A DNA stretch of 64,000 nucleotides, taken from the NCBI GenBank assembly GCA_009760855.2, contig WPIO01000120.1, positions 1 to 64,000 on the forward strand, given 5' to 3'. Made by a program: the position numbers and the translations under genes. Each line of letters begins with the position of its first letter. Positions within the stretch are counted from its first letter, which is position 1. The notes under the pieces were generated by a model, which saw nothing but the letters and a program-made list of their open reading frames with translations, was not told where the DNA came from and did not search any database. Positions 48,101 through 60,200 of the stretch are shown here, one piece after another. Source of the stretch: Cristatella mucedo. Taxonomy: Eukaryota; Bryozoa; Phylactolaemata; Cristatellidae.

Positions 48101-51100
48101 GAGATACGTTACAGAGAGTCGAGCCTCTTAGAGAGTGCAGCTGCCAGTGAGGTTGCTCTGCTTTGGCTGAGAAGAGCGTGAGTGTCACGTGCCGTACAGC
48201 TCAGGCTGCATCGAGCAGAAGCCTCGGGTAGCGGGAGCTGGAGAGCGGCTCGAAGCAGCTTGCAACCTGCTCAAAATGCACTAGGGACCCGGAAGCACTA
48301 GGAATCTGCTGCTGAGACGGGTTAGTGTGTGAGTTAGTTATCCAGTGGCAAATAAATAGTCGCTGTTACCTTGTTTCTACATGTTATGTCTGCTTCTGTT
48401 ACTCAGTTAGAACTAAGGTGTTGAGATCATAATAAAGAATGCATACCCCAGCCTACGACAGTGCCACGCCTCGATGTTGTGTTCTGCCAGTACTAAGCTG
48501 GGGGATCACTCCCGACCTTGACTGACCAATCGGAGCGCAGCATTCCTGGGCACAGACGACAGGAAGGTTCGGTTAGATTAACGTCTGGGGAGAGTCGTTG
48601 ATTAAACTTTGTTGAGTTTGGTTGTGTTCCTAGTGCTCCAAGTCGTTTGCGGTTTAGCAATACCGCAGGCACACGCTCACAACAAAGGCATTCCGTTAAG
48701 GAAAATGTATGGGGCACCGAATGCCTTGGCAGCTTTCAGTGTGAGTGTGGTGTGCTGACCAAGTTTAGCCAGATACATGGAAGTTAGTCTGGCATGGCTC
48801 GGTCTGAAGAACAGTCGAGGAGGCAAGCAGCTGCAAAGTAGCAGTGCAGGACTGCTAGAAAGGGTACATTCAAGTCGTCAGGAGGAGTGGCGATTTGTCG
48901 GTGCACAAGAATGGTCGGTAGATGAGCAAAGCAAAAGCTTCTGGCACCAATGGTCACTAACATAAAAAAAAACTAAAGATGCGGGTAATTCATTGCACTC
49001 GAATGAGGTTAGGGTCCCTGCAGGTTGAAATATTGAAGATGTATTGCTGAAGTAGTTCAGCTAGCTGTGAAATATTCAATGGTGGTCTCACCAGTTGCAA
49101 GTCTGATTAGGAGAGTTGGGCTGCTTATTTCAGCCCAACTTTAAGGCTCTCCTAAGAGTTTAGTGTGATAGCTTAGCTGACTGTAAGGAATTCAGCCGAC
49201 AATTGACACCAAGTGTCTGCAAGGCAGCAGTTCTATGTATCATCGTGGCAGCTGCTTTCTGAGGGCTGTCTGCAAGCAGTTTCCTTGGCTCGTTATAGCA
49301 AAATCACAGTCTGTCGGCACCGATAGCTATCGGCTGCCTGTGAGCGACGAAGAGAGGTCGCTTCCCGGCGGTGCCTCTCCTGATTCGGGCCCGGTTTGCC
49401 CGCTAACGACATTTCAAACCAAGTCCGAGATTAATGCTTTGCACGAAGTGGCTCGTCGCCACGCCCTGACTCTGAATTTTGAGGTCAGCGATGAAATCGG
49501 GCAACCTCACAGGCGCCATTTTGTGACCAGGTAAGATGCCTTATAGTGCTGCAGTGCAGGAGTTGCCTTATAGTGCTGCATTCCGGACCCTTCAAGCATC
49601 GATGCCTCCTCCCCCTCGTGTTCACAGCTTCAAATGAAAGCCAGGCTTACCGATTGATCATAGCTGCCGGCTGCACGAGCCTACTCGTCGTACCACTTTA
49701 TAGGTGTACGTGCGGGAAGCTCGTGACAGAAGGCAGTGGCAACAGCAAGCGAGCTTCCAAGAAGGACGCAGCTAGCAGGATGCTTGAGCTCTTCAGAGGT
49801 AGAGGTGTCATTGGCGAAGCGTTCTCCGCCATCTATCCACCGCAGCAGCACCAGCAGCCGCTGCTCTTGACGCGGCCGCCTTCTGCTGCTGCTGACTCTG
49901 AAGCTCCGAGGCCGAGGAGCACCAGCAAGAACAAGACGCGTAGCATGATGAAGGTAAGGAAATGGCGAACCACCGGCACTGCACATGCTCCTCTGTGTGC
50001 GTGCTTCCGCCGCTGCAGCCGCTGATGGGAACCCTGGGGCCTATTCGCAAGGCGTTCAGCAGGGCGTAGGCCTGAGTCCGGCAAAGCATCACGACTAGAG
50101 CCTGCTCACTAGCGGCCTCGTGACCGCTGCAGATGCAGAAAATGAGTGCCGACTACGGCAGCACTGGCATCAACCCGGTCACGCGCCTGATGCAGGTCCA
50201 GCAGGCAAGGCTGGAGTCCGAGCCCGTGTATCGAGAGCTGCCAGCAGCAGCTGCGAGCGAGGACCACGCGCCCGGCCGCCGAGATTTCACCGTGCAGGTC
50301 GGCCATCTTTGCAGACTTTGGCACTGGCGCTGCTCGCGGCCCCACCCACTCGCAAGCGATGACTGGTGATGATGAGGGAGCTTTCGTTTGCTGCTTTGTT
50401 GCTGATGGCTTGCTGCTGCACGTTTGCCGTGAGAATCGCTCTGAGTGTGCCTGTGCAGCTGCATTAATGCTCGTGCTTCACTGTGCCTATGTTGCATTCC
50501 ATTTGTCTCCCCTGACCGAGTGAGCATGGACATGGATGTGTCCAAGTATTGCAATACTGTGTTCCTGTAGCAGCCGCTGCATTCCTATATGTGAGCGCAT
50601 GTGAGCACGTGTGTGTGTCGATTGTAAATTATGGGCGTTCCCACACCTGCACGTGGCCCGATGTCTAGGCAAGTAACCTCATCTCCAGGTAACCGTTGGT
50701 GACAAAGAAGCAGCCGGCTCGGGGCCGAGCAAGCGTGTGGCCAAGCAGAACGCTGCCGAGGCCATGCTTGCACAGCTGGGCTGTGGCCGCACACAGAGAG
50801 CCGGTTTTACTTCTGCTGCACCCACCAAGTCCCTGCTGAAAGCATCGGCATCAGCGACTGATGCAGCAACCGAGCCTTTGCCACAGCAGCAGCAGACACA
50901 TTCTACGAGTGGCAGCAGCGAGAAGCGTGTGACATTCGTCGACCAGTGCAGCGAACCTACCGAGGTGGTGGCCTTGCCGAGGGTGCCGAGGGCCGTCGGC
51001 TGCCTCCCAGCAAGACCTTCCACGTGTCCAGCAAAAGTGCTAGGCATCATGGCCAAGGAACTACTAGAGTGTGGTGAGTACTCACAGCAGCAGCTGCTGC

Positions 51101-53972
51101 TGGCACCATGGCCGCAGGTGCCCTCCTCGTCGATAGCTTGACGTTTGGAGCAGTTGTGAGTTCTTGCCAATGCACTCTATCCTCAAAGCTTGTTTCCTGA
51201 AGCGATCCATGGTCCATTTATGGTTCCAGCTCCTTATTATGGGATCTGGTTATTCACTACCAGTTACAACCGGTGATATGTGCAGCTCCATCGAATTGTT
51301 GATAATTGTATAGAGAGGGTTCGAAAGTGGTAGCCACAATACAATCCCTTTATCTTTCAGGGCTAGAATGTCTATGACGAGCTGCCTAGTTAGAAAGGTA
51401 TGGAATGACTACTTGCAGATTTAAAACTTGTCTGCGTTTTGTGCAGCCAGGACTGCTATATTGGTATTTTTTTCTATTTTCAATTATCTTTTCGACTTGC
51501 TACTTCCCTTCCACTTTCTGCTCTTTTATTTGTTTTAGATACCCAACCAGCTCCTCCTTCATTCCCCTCTCCCCCACTTGATATGAATCTTAACTCAAGC
51601 AAACCGACTCAAGACACTGCCCTTTTCCAGAGAATAGGTGGTGCCGGAGGGGTAACCATATGTAGTTAAGTGTAATTTACACAATCCATCTGAGTCAACT
51701 CTGCTGCCTAGAATTAAGAGTATATAATGGCCTTGCTACTTCCTAACATTGCTCCAGTTGTTCAGCTTTGATCAGAGGATTTTTATCTGTTAAAACAGGA
51801 ACACTGTTACTAGCAGATGGAAGAGGTTCTAGGTGGTCATTTTGATTGCTTGTCTGCTCTCCTGACCGACTTTGCTGAGACCGTCCAGCGAGCTGCCGCA
51901 GGTTCGATGGGGGGGGGAGGATTGAGCAATGAACGAGTGTTGCTGGCAGCTCCGCAAGCCTTAGGTTGCCCATGTCCAGTGGATGGCACACTGGGAGAGG
52001 ACCTGCAAGCCTGCCTGGGGCATGCCCTGACCTGACCTTCGAGTCCTAGTGGCAGCTCTAAGCCTCCACTGCAGGTCAAGCTACAGTCCTGCTGCCTGTG
52101 GCAACTCGAGCGCCTGCTGAGACAGCAGGGCGCGCTCTAGTCGTGTAATTCGAGGTCTTCCACCTGTCCAGGTGCTTCTCGTACCGCGCGAGCTCTGCTC
52201 GCCCGCTTCGGCAGTGGTGCCGTCGCCTCGGACGCCACAGAAGCAGTCAGAAGCAGTCGGCCCAAGGAGCAGCTGGAATACCTCGCTCATGCTGCCGGTC
52301 TGCAGCTCGAGTTCGTCGACGTGCCGCAGGTACGCACGCACAGGCGTGCTTCTCGCTCACCTGCCACCCTCGGCCCGACGCCTCTGGGGGTGCTTAACAG
52401 CAGCACACTGCCTCACGCCTACCCGAGTTGCATTGCCATTGCCGATATCTGCCCTGTCCCAGTGCACACTGGTCGTGTCCCGTAGGGCACGAGCAGGGAC
52501 GGCCATTTAGCTCTGGTTACAATATCGACTCATCCACCGCTCACCAATCACGGCTCGGGTGCCACCGTGGACGAGTCGCACGACGGAGCGGCACGCGCCG
52601 CCCTGCAGAGGCTGGCGGCTGTGGCTGCCTCTTCCTCGGAGCTGGACAGCAGCGCCTGCAGCAGGCCTATCATACTGCGTCGACCTTTGCCGGGTAAGCA
52701 CCCCTCTGCCACTGCCCTTATCACTTAAGAGGTAGAAAAGCCTGCAAACTGAGCTCGGCCAGCAAATCTTCTCTATTGCATGAAATCGGGTTGATCCTTT
52801 CCAAAATACCTTTTTAGTAGCTCGAGTTAGGCCTACCCACTTTCGGTACAAATAAATCCTCTCAGTACAGCCACTGCTGCCTCTGTAAATTCTTACAGTT
52901 TATATACGCCGAGTGTCATACGATGCCATGCACACTATAGTTATGAAAAGCTTGTGAAATTATGTATTGGCAGCCCAAAGCAAACGTGCTGTTTGTATGT
53001 GTGCATTTAGTGTGACGTCGTCCCTTCACAACTCTTGATTACTTACCTTGTCTGGCCAGGAATAGAGACCATTATTTTCTGCTGCAGTGCATTCCACTAA
53101 GCTTTGGTTTACAGAAATGTTTGGCTACTGGTGTAGGGCGATCACCCGGCACCAGCCCTGTCGATATCGCTCTACAAGGTTCAAAACAGGCATCTGGCTG
53201 AGCAACTTAACCAATTTCAAACATGGAATCTTCGAAAAGCACTTCACTGCCTGGCAGTTTGCTTGGGGTCGGTACCTTGCTCCCAAATTTTACGACCCCA
53301 AATTAAGTATTTGAGCCTTGAAATCTACCTTTCCTAACAAACAATGACGTGAGTAATATTTGAGGAATCCTTATTTTGTGCGGGTGCACAAAGCTCAACT
53401 TATTATGTCACTCTAACTGTACTAACAGCGGGTTTTTGGGGCTGTCAATAAAAACACGTGCTGGGCATAATATTTAGTTAGGTTACCTGGTATCGTAAGA
53501 AATCCTCTTAATAATGCCCGAACGTAACAGCACTTAAGCACACACTCAAACACTTGGTGCGCCTGAGTATGTAGCATTTAAAAACGTGGGCTTGCTTGAG
53601 TTTAAGCAGGTCAGTGCACTTTACTTTTTTAGTTACTGTTTGCATAGGCCTACTTTCCCTTATTGATGGCAATATAACTACTATAATACCTACATCTAAT
53701 CAGTGGCATACTATTCTTGTCCTGCCCGTGTTACTTATGCCGATTGTTCTGGTCTTGCAAGTGGTGTTTGATTTTTGCTTTTGCAACCTCTGTGGCATGC
53801 ACGACAGTGCATGGACGCCTGCATATGGAGAATATAGGACACTCATATGTTAGTAACAACCCTTTTTTTATTTGTAGCTGCTGAAGATCCTTGTGCTGCA
53901 AACAAGCAAGTTGTCAGCCCCAGTTCAGGAAGGAGTATGCTTGCCGAGCAAGTCGTTAAACCAGAACAGTAA
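41973..53972 (+). CDS. STAU: Staufen, double-stranded RNA-binding protein (11 coding exons)
   Basis: Staufen binds structured mRNAs for localisation, translational control and Staufen-mediated decay. Exons: 41973-42286, 42538-42790, 44179-44371, 44818-45086, 49299-49530, 49704-49953, 50133-50297, 50689-51073, 52172-52329, 52486-52693, 53878-53972. All junctions agree in phase, giving 832 codons from ATG 41996. Five dsRBDs are recognisable: dsRBD1 (TPMCLINELSRFNK, DERGPAHKKVFSV, IKKAQHNAAA); dsRBD2 (TPTVELNSLAARLG), split by a Pro-rich insert before FCVALRVGDREF; dsRBD3 (NFEVSDEIGQPH, SKRASKKDAA); dsRBD4 (INPVTRLMQVQQAR, SKRVAKQNAAE); dsRBD5 (RPKEQLEYLAHAAGLQLEF, HDGAARAAL). EKRVTFVDQ between dsRBD4 and 5 matches the conserved linker region. 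Lysine-rich helix motifs are present in domains 1, 3 and 4 and absent from 2 and 5, as in known Staufens. Intron 1 appears to begin with GC. The 5' end is uncertain. Confidence 0.93.
42538..42790 (+). CDS. STAU: Staufen exon: remainder of dsRBD1
   Basis: Acceptor TGTGCTATTCAG. LEPEYILTDERGPAH, then IKKAQHNAAALALEG. Donor ACCA|GTAAGC, phase 1. Confidence 0.9.
42791..44178. other. Staufen intron 2, no recognised feature
   Basis: No repeat matched elsewhere in the window and no ORF with a motif. Confidence 0.5.
44179..44371 (+). CDS. STAU: Staufen exon: first half of dsRBD2
   Basis: Acceptor GCGTTTTAG; two bases complete an Arg codon. LTPTVELNSLAARLGQRPHY is followed by an Ala/Pro/Gln-rich insert. 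Donor CACCA|GTAAGT, phase 2. Confidence 0.88.
44818..45086 (+). CDS. STAU: Staufen exon: second half of dsRBD2 and linker
   Basis: Acceptor TTTTCTGTCAG. FQGMMQPRFLPPRMPMP insert, then FCVALRVGDREFVAEG and ARHNVAAKAL. Donor GCAG|GTATGT, phase 1. A CTG/CTGCTG run follows in the intron (45093-45125). Confidence 0.9.
45087..46837. other. Staufen intron 4, 5' part
   Basis: AT-rich, with short ORFs. A 124-codon plus-strand frame at 46206-46580 has no recognisable domain. Confidence 0.45.
46838..47008 (-). repeat. tRNA-derived SINE, family A, in Staufen intron 4
   Basis: The minus strand shows GTGAGCCGTGATGGCTCACTA, then GGGTTCGAATCCTGCGG with an intact B box, and the family A body ending near TAGCTGATT. 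Confidence 0.85.
47735..48113 (+). mobile_element. Family A non-LTR, 3' fragment in Staufen intron 4
   Basis: DTKLAVPFLRLKIVGDRNY, GLRLWKLLPHFLCNDNYSP and the end CAIQNSP, then the 3' UTR ending GGAGATACGTTACA. The C-terminal coding part is one open frame of ~110 codons. Confidence 0.85.
48114..49298. other. Staufen intron 4, 3' part, no recognised feature
   Basis: Nothing matched; short ORFs only. Confidence 0.5.
49299..49530 (+). CDS. STAU: Staufen exon: first half of dsRBD3
   Basis: Acceptor CTCGTTATAG. It ends KSEINALHEVARRHALTLNF, EVSDEIGQPHRRHFVTR. Donor ACCAG|GTAAGA, phase 2. The start is the least certain part because several AGs precede the conserved block; this one fits the phase. 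Confidence 0.85.
49704..49953 (+). CDS. STAU: Staufen exon: second half of dsRBD3 and linker
   Basis: Acceptor CACTTTATAG. GKLVTEGSGNSKRASKKDAA, SRMLELF, then a Gln/Pro/Ala-rich linker ending in a basic KNKTRSMMK. Donor AAG|GTAAGG. Confidence 0.9.
50133..50297 (+). CDS. STAU: Staufen exon: first half of dsRBD4
   Basis: Acceptor GACCGCTGCAG (a second AG six bases on is also possible). INPVTRLMQVQQARLESEPV, then GRRDFTVQ. Donor CAG|GTCGGC is weak but phase-perfect. Confidence 0.88.
50689..51073 (+). CDS. STAU: Staufen exon: second half of dsRBD4 and long linker
   Basis: Acceptor CATCTCCAG. VTVGDKEAAGSGPSKRVAKQ, NAAEAMLAQLG; the linker carries EKRVTFVDQ and ends KVLGIMAKELLECG. Donor GTG|GTGAGT, phase 1. 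Confidence 0.92.
51074..52171. other. Staufen intron 8, no confirmed feature
   Basis: A Pro-rich frame near 51540-51660 after TTTGTTTTAG could be an alternative exon, but phase and conservation do not support it. Confidence 0.4.
52172..52329 (+). CDS. STAU: Staufen exon: first half of dsRBD5
   Basis: Acceptor CCACCTGTCCAG. RPKEQLEYLAHAAGLQLEFV corresponds to the RPSEQLDYL-type start of dsRBD5. Donor CCGCAG|GTACGC. Confidence 0.9.
52486..52693 (+). CDS. STAU: Staufen exon: second half of dsRBD5
   Basis: Acceptor TCGTGTCCCGTAG is the only upstream AG near the block that keeps phase 0. HLALVTISTHPPLTNHGSG, then DESHDGAARAALQRLAAV. Donor CCGG|GTAAGC, phase 1; read-through would stop 11 codons later. 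Confidence 0.88.
52694..53877. other. Staufen last intron
   Basis: No repeat or gene recognised. Its 3' end holds a minus-strand AATAAA at 53867-53872. Confidence 0.5.
53867..53872 (-). terminator. Possible poly(A) signal for ADRM1
   Basis: The only canonical AATAAA on the minus strand within ~270 bases after the ADRM1 stop. It lies in the acceptor tract of the last Staufen exon. Confidence 0.35.
53878..53972 (+). CDS. STAU: Staufen terminal coding exon
   Basis: Acceptor TTTTTTTATTTGTAG; two bases complete the split codon. AEDPCAANKQVVSPSSGRSM, then a short tail ending VVKPEQ and TAA at 53970-53972. Conservation is low, so support is splice signals, phase and the downstream poly(A) signal. 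Confidence 0.65.
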
Positions 53973-54032
53973 AAGCCCAGCTGTCGTTTTAGACAGACTG
54001 CATGATGATGCAATGCAGACATGCAGACAAGT

Positions 54033-54038
54033 AATAAA
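54033..54038 (+). terminator. Poly(A) signal for Staufen
   Basis: A canonical AATAAA 60 bases after the Staufen stop codon. Confidence 0.65.
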
Positions 54039-54135
54039 TCGTTATCATTAATGCAGCTCGCTGGGTGCCTCATTTCTGTCCATAAATAGTAGATGTCACA
54101 CAATCATTCCAATCAACTAGTGATGATACTATAAT

Positions 54136-54203
54136 TCAGTTCTCATCCATCTTGGTGTCTGTAGATGCAGTATCATCCATAGCTTTGACAAAAGCTTCGA
54201 CAT
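54136..54203 (-). CDS. ADRM1: ADRM1 terminal exon
   Basis: Acceptor [37 protein letters not shown]. The stop is at 54138-54136. Confidence 0.92.
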
Positions 54204-57200
54204 CTGCAGCAAACGCAAGGAAATGAGAGATCAAACGTTCATATGTGTGCATTTATATTCTTTCCTGATCACCGTGAAAATATTGCAGTTCGTGCTTGGG
54301 CGATACCTACCTCCTTGGCTTGCTGCTTGGATTGCAGCTTCAGGCAGACCAAACGATCCTAATAGTGAAGACAGTTGCCGAGCAGCTAAGGCTGTATGGA
54401 ATGCATTGGTAATCTGAAACAGGCACAACGTAATCTTAAGTAACTTGAGGAGATAGCTGATGACGACCAAGGTCAAAAAATACTAGCTGACTTAAAAAAT
54501 ACTAGCTGACTAGCCTTCGTTGTATAGCGACAGAAGTGCCTCTGCCGCTTTTACCACTGCTTGCACACGCAAAAGCCATGATCGCCAAAAGCAACCGCCT
54601 TACCCAGTGACCGAGGTCGTGGGCTCAAGCCCTGTGGCATAAGTGAAGCTCCTAACTGGACCTTAGGTCCTATTGTAGGGCTATACAAAGTAACTATAAT
54701 TCTATATACCTCTTGGAAGATTGGAGCTGTAATTGCCTCCCTCAAGCGTTCCTCTGTTGAAGGCAGAGACGATCCTGATGTCATGTGTTCTTTAAGCTTC
54801 TGTTGGACTGAAGAGTCGGCTAACACACGAATCATGCGATTACTTGACAAAGCAGTTTTTAAAGGAGACGAATGGACATCTTGTGATGTAGCTGACGCAG
54901 GTGCTGATGTGGTTGCTGCCACTGAAAGCAGAGACCAATACCAAGTGCATCCACAAAGATGGCACGTAAAACTAGCTAGCTAACATATGCAGCAAGTCAT
55001 GCTACACACAATGGATATTTCTCCTAAATTAGTAGGCAAACTATAGGTAATGCGACCACGTAAAAATGGCTAATAGGATGAAGGAAACTAATTCCAAAGC
55101 CAACACAGATGCCATTGTCCATGCACGCTCAAAACATCGCATCTCGACTGATTGTATGCAGGTCAGGCTGTATCATAATACTAACAGTACTGGGCAGCTA
55201 GGTTTTTATCGTGAATGGTGCAGCTATCATTTCAAGAGCAAAGAACGTTTGCAAATAATCAGCTAGCCTGAATTTGACACTACCGATGATATCGGTATAC
55301 TCGGGATCAGTGCTTGAAAGGCACTACTTACTGCTTGGGGGACAAGATTTGTTCTACTTGGCTAACGTTGGTGCCATTTGCAACGTATTGGAAGCAGTTC
55401 TGGATATACATGTTAAGGTGGCTGTAAAGCACTGCTCATTGCTTTGAAAATCGATATAATTCAAGCGAACTTGGTGAGAAATTTAACCTTGGGTGTTGCT
55501 TCGTCATCTTAAGATAATTGGTCTTAATCCTGGAGAACTTTTATTTTGACAAGTGCCATTTAGGATAACTGGTCGTTATCCGGGTGAATTAATTTTGCCA
55601 GTGCCATTTTCGTGAAGTCGAACCCCGAGAGAATTCTATACAGCCTTTCGAGACACCACAATACAGAAAATGCATACCCACTGGGATACACTGGGAAATG
55701 CCAAGATTCCAGGCTCCTTTGCCGGCCTTACCTCGTGAATTGATCTGCTATAACTATGCCCCCCCCCCGGGGAATCATGTTCCTACCTACATTCCGTGCA
55801 GCACTTTAATGTCTACATTCAAGGTCACTAGTGACCTTGTCCTGATGTTCATGTACCAATCAAAGAAGACAGCTAGTACTCTGTACCTGCTTCTGCGATG
55901 CTTTGATCTGCTGCTGCTATGTTTAACTAGTCCCATAAATGTCATTAGCCTCAGGTCATATCCCAGCACCTTTCCTAAAGGCTACTACTCAAGAAAGCAA
56001 CACTAGGCCAAGAGAACTTGAGCAACTTCCACCCAGTCTCCCTTCTACCAGTCCAATCAAAGACACTGGAACGAGTCCTGACAGACCAGCTCAACTCATG
56101 TATTGAAACCTCAAACCTTGCTAGTAGTAAGCTCAAGCCTGGTTTTAGAACTAATCACTCCAACAGAGCCAGCCTTACTACACGTGCATCTACTTAGGAA
56201 TGCTGACTTAGGTAGAGTATCTATGCTTGTCTTGCTCGATCGTTCGGCAGCTTTTGATGCTATCGATCACCAAGTCCTGCTTGAGCACCTCTTATCTCGC
56301 CAGGACATCACTAGCATTGTATTGCAATGGCTCATGTCCTATATCAGCAGGAGACTCCACAGTATTGAAGTGGTGGACGACCTCTGAAAGATGGTGTACC
56401 ACAGGTACCTGTGCTTGGTCCCATCCTTTTCACGGTTCTATCCTTTTGCCGATATGATTTTCAAGCACAATCCAGGCTGTCACTTCTATGCAGATGACAC
56501 TAAGTTGTAACTTTGTTTACAGCTGGTGCAAAACTCTGAGCTAGGCTGTCCTGAGTGTTGCAGCTGCCACATAACACCGTTTCTCGCCGACCTGCACCGG
56601 CTACCAGGCAAGCAACGGATCGACTTCATGGTTTTGTCGCTCAGTTTTAGATCCCTTCATTCTCTGTCTCCAGTCTACCTATCAGATCTACTGCCCCACC
56701 AGGCTAAGCAGCATACAACCTGCTTTCGGATTTTAACTGTTTACCAATACCTAGTACAAGCCTCGAATCCTTTGGAGACCTTGCTTGTAGTTCATATGCT
56801 CCCAAAGACTAGAACTCACTACCGACCTGCATCACATCTGACTTGTCCACATTTAAAAAGAAACTAAAAACACATATTAATCATAGCATTTAGCAGGTCC
56901 CTGCGATTCGTCCTTTATGTGCTTAAGCGAGCTGCTCTGGGCATGCTGCCACTAACCAAACCTGCATGCTGATACTGTGCAAGTCACCCCTAACCATGTT
57001 ATTCTTGTTGTTTTTTTTTAGCATGCTGCCACTAACCATTCGATCAAGCTTCCTTTGCAGCAAATGTAAAGTGAAAGAGATTACAGAGAGAGATTACAGA
57101 AAGAGAATTACATTCTTTGAGGGCACTATTTCAAATGCATTATTATTTTTTTATGATTACTAACTGCCTTTTCAGGCTGCTGTAGGCTTTCCAGCTGTCC

Positions 57201-60200
57201 AACCAGGGTAGGCTTTATAGTGATCATAAATGTACCCAATATGGACATATCAGCAAAGAGTACCACACACACACAATGTGTCAAATGTAGTTTCAAGAAT
57301 TCGACGTCACATAAAGCTATTTATCTCAAGCCGGCAGAGGCAGGTTGCGCCTGGCTTGTGTTGGCTCCTAGTCCAACATAGCAAAGAAATCACTCAAATT
57401 GACAGTATCACAACTGCAGGCAGACCAACAAGAATGGGGCCTAACCAATCAATCAGTGAAAGGGATTCTTACATGGTTGAGAAAGCAGGTAGCTACAGCT
57501 TAAGAAGCTATAAACAAGGAAGAATCTCTAATGGACCACACTAAAGCCATCCCAAGAAAAAAGCATTTGCATGCCTATGGTGGCTCTTCACTGGTTGATG
57601 CCATCACTCAGTGGATAGTGACCTAGTACCACTACTTTCGGACTGGTCAGGTCAAGCTCAGAAATGCAAGTGTGAGACTACAGTGAAAATGCTAACAGTT
57701 CTCCATCAACAAGGCCATACCAATCGTTATACTGGACGACGGCTTGTGATTAGCTAATTCAACGTGCCCTATAACACCGTACACTTTTAGATTGCATGGG
57801 TAATACAATGATGCAAAACGGATCAAACTTAGTAAAAATCTTGGATCAGAGATATTGTTGAACAACATGTGCACTTTTAGGTAGATAAGCAAGTTGGATT
57901 GGGAAGCCCCAACAGTTTGCTTAAAAAATATCTGGAATCAAGATAACGACCCTAAGTACATTCCCGGGTCAACGAAGCATAGACAAATCCAGTTTCATCT
58001 TTTGACAGTGAAAAAGGCTCTATGACGGCAAGAATAACAAACGATTGAAGCAGAAGACACACGTGGATATCTATTCTGAAGCCGTTTCCATGAAGCTGTT
58101 TTCCTAGTGGGACAATTAAACATAAGTAGAACAAGCAAATATTAAATGCAAAAACATAGGTCGATTATTTTAACAGCCTTATTTAAATAGAGCAGCAAAT
58201 GAAAAGCAGCCTAGAGCACTGACCGGTTGGTAATCCAGAGTCTGGAGGGATTTTGGTGCTTCGCCACATAACAACAGGCCTTCATTCCTGTCCTGCACTT
58301 TGTAACTACTACTTAACTTGCATCAACGGCTTTAGGCCACTTACACATTCAAGAGTTGCCGAGGACATGGAAGCCGACCGCTCAATAAGGTCTTAATCCA
58401 ATTGACTATATCTGCATTAAGTCGTGCTAGATATCTCTTAGTCTCAATCTCAGCCGACTTACTTTGCAAATTATAAATGCAGCCACCCCCCCCCCGACAT
58501 ACAACGGTTAACTTAGCACAATTTGCAGATAAGAACTCAGCCAGTAATGCAAATCGAAAATCAAAATGTATAGGAGAAAACATTCAAAATCCGTGCAAAG
58601 CCAATAGATCTGACTACTCGATAAACAGTTGGGAGGAAACAACATCTGACAGCTGTGCACTGTGGGTACTGAAGGCTACGATTTACCATTCTTGACTAAC
58701 GAAAGTTCGACATAGAAGTTCACCTGTTTGTATCTATTTTATAAGTCGGAGCACTATATAGGCATTCATTCACGCAAAGCACCGGGATTCAGCTTGAGAA
58801 CAGCCAAATTTTCAAGTTTAGACCTAAATGAAACATGGTCTTAATAGTGCAATATGTAGTGCACCTCACTCGTAACCCAGCAGTTGCCGATCGATTTCTG
58901 CTTGAGGCAAACTCTCTTATGAGTGCTTATTTCTGTGGTCTGTTTGCATTTTTTGAAATTATATTGCTGAATAACAGCCCTGGTGTCTACAATCCCACCA
59001 GAATCTTCCAATGGAGGACTACCTGTGGTAGAGACTCAAATCCACGTCCAGAGGTCATCCAAGTGCGATCGCCTTACCTCTCGGCTAAAACCAGGGGGTG
59101 TACAGCTATTTGCCTCCTTGCTGAGGATGGTGAGAATGGAGATAGGACGGTGACCTCTTGCTACCCTGTTTTATATATAAGAGCAGGAAGCATAAAGCAA
59201 GCGGGGCAAAAATGCTTATCCATGCACACAAGCAAGCCCGTGATATGTACAGCAGTACGGTGAAATGGGAACCGTGATGCAAAAACATGCTTATTGAAAA
59301 GATACATACTGTTGACGCTTGCAAGAATATTTTGCAAATCGCTGAGTTGCACTGGTGCATGACTTCGGTCATTAGGTGCTCGATTGACGCCTGGTGCGCG
59401 TGAGCTCACAGCAGCTGTTGTAGCTGCCGAGGAGGTCGTTGGGGTGCTGCTGGTAACATGGGAAGGTACAGCAGCTACAGTGGCCGGTCGAGGTAGCATG
59501 CCTTCACCACCATCAGTAGCTGAGCGTGACTGCGGTCCGGGAGATGAGCGAATGCTCAATGGCGTCGTGGCTTCCTCTGCAGAAGATGCCTGTGACGAGC
59601 TGACTGGCCGGCCGCCACCGCTGCCACGAAGCAGCGCACTAGTGAGACTTGGGCCGGCTCCACCCATTCCGCCAAGCAGCTGCAGCAGCTGCTGCTGGTT
59701 CATGCTGCCCAAGATGCTCTGAAGGTCATTGTCACCAGCTACAAAGCAAGCCACCTGTTAGTCATCATATAGAGAGTCGAAGTGGCAGATAGATAGAAAG
59801 GCAGGCAGTCAGGCTGGCATCCATGCACATGCAAAAAGCAACTGAGACAGCACTGGTGGCAACTCACTTAAGGTGGCTAGATCGGCAGGCAGCCCTCCTA
59901 GGCCTCCTCCTGCTCTACTGGCACTAGGAGTGGGTGGATTGTTTAGTGCCTCATTAACTTTCCGGCAGTTCTCTTCGTCCTTATCATCCTTGGATTCCTA
60001 AAAACCATGAACCAGACAGTGAGGTTACCTCTTGGTGATCTGACTCCAACCGACTGATATGCTCGAATAATGTTTGAAAACGTTATTAGTGGTGGATGGC
60101 CGACATATGACCGACCAACTATTCGGGCTATTGATGTAATCAGCATGATAGTTTTCTCATCTCTAGTAGTAGACGTTCAACTGGGCTGCTGGTACAACTG

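Noticed and set aside
51540-51665. An extra Staufen exon with a Pro-rich sequence
   Set aside because: An acceptor-like TTTGTTTTAG is present, but flanking exons already join in phase and the sequence is not conserved.
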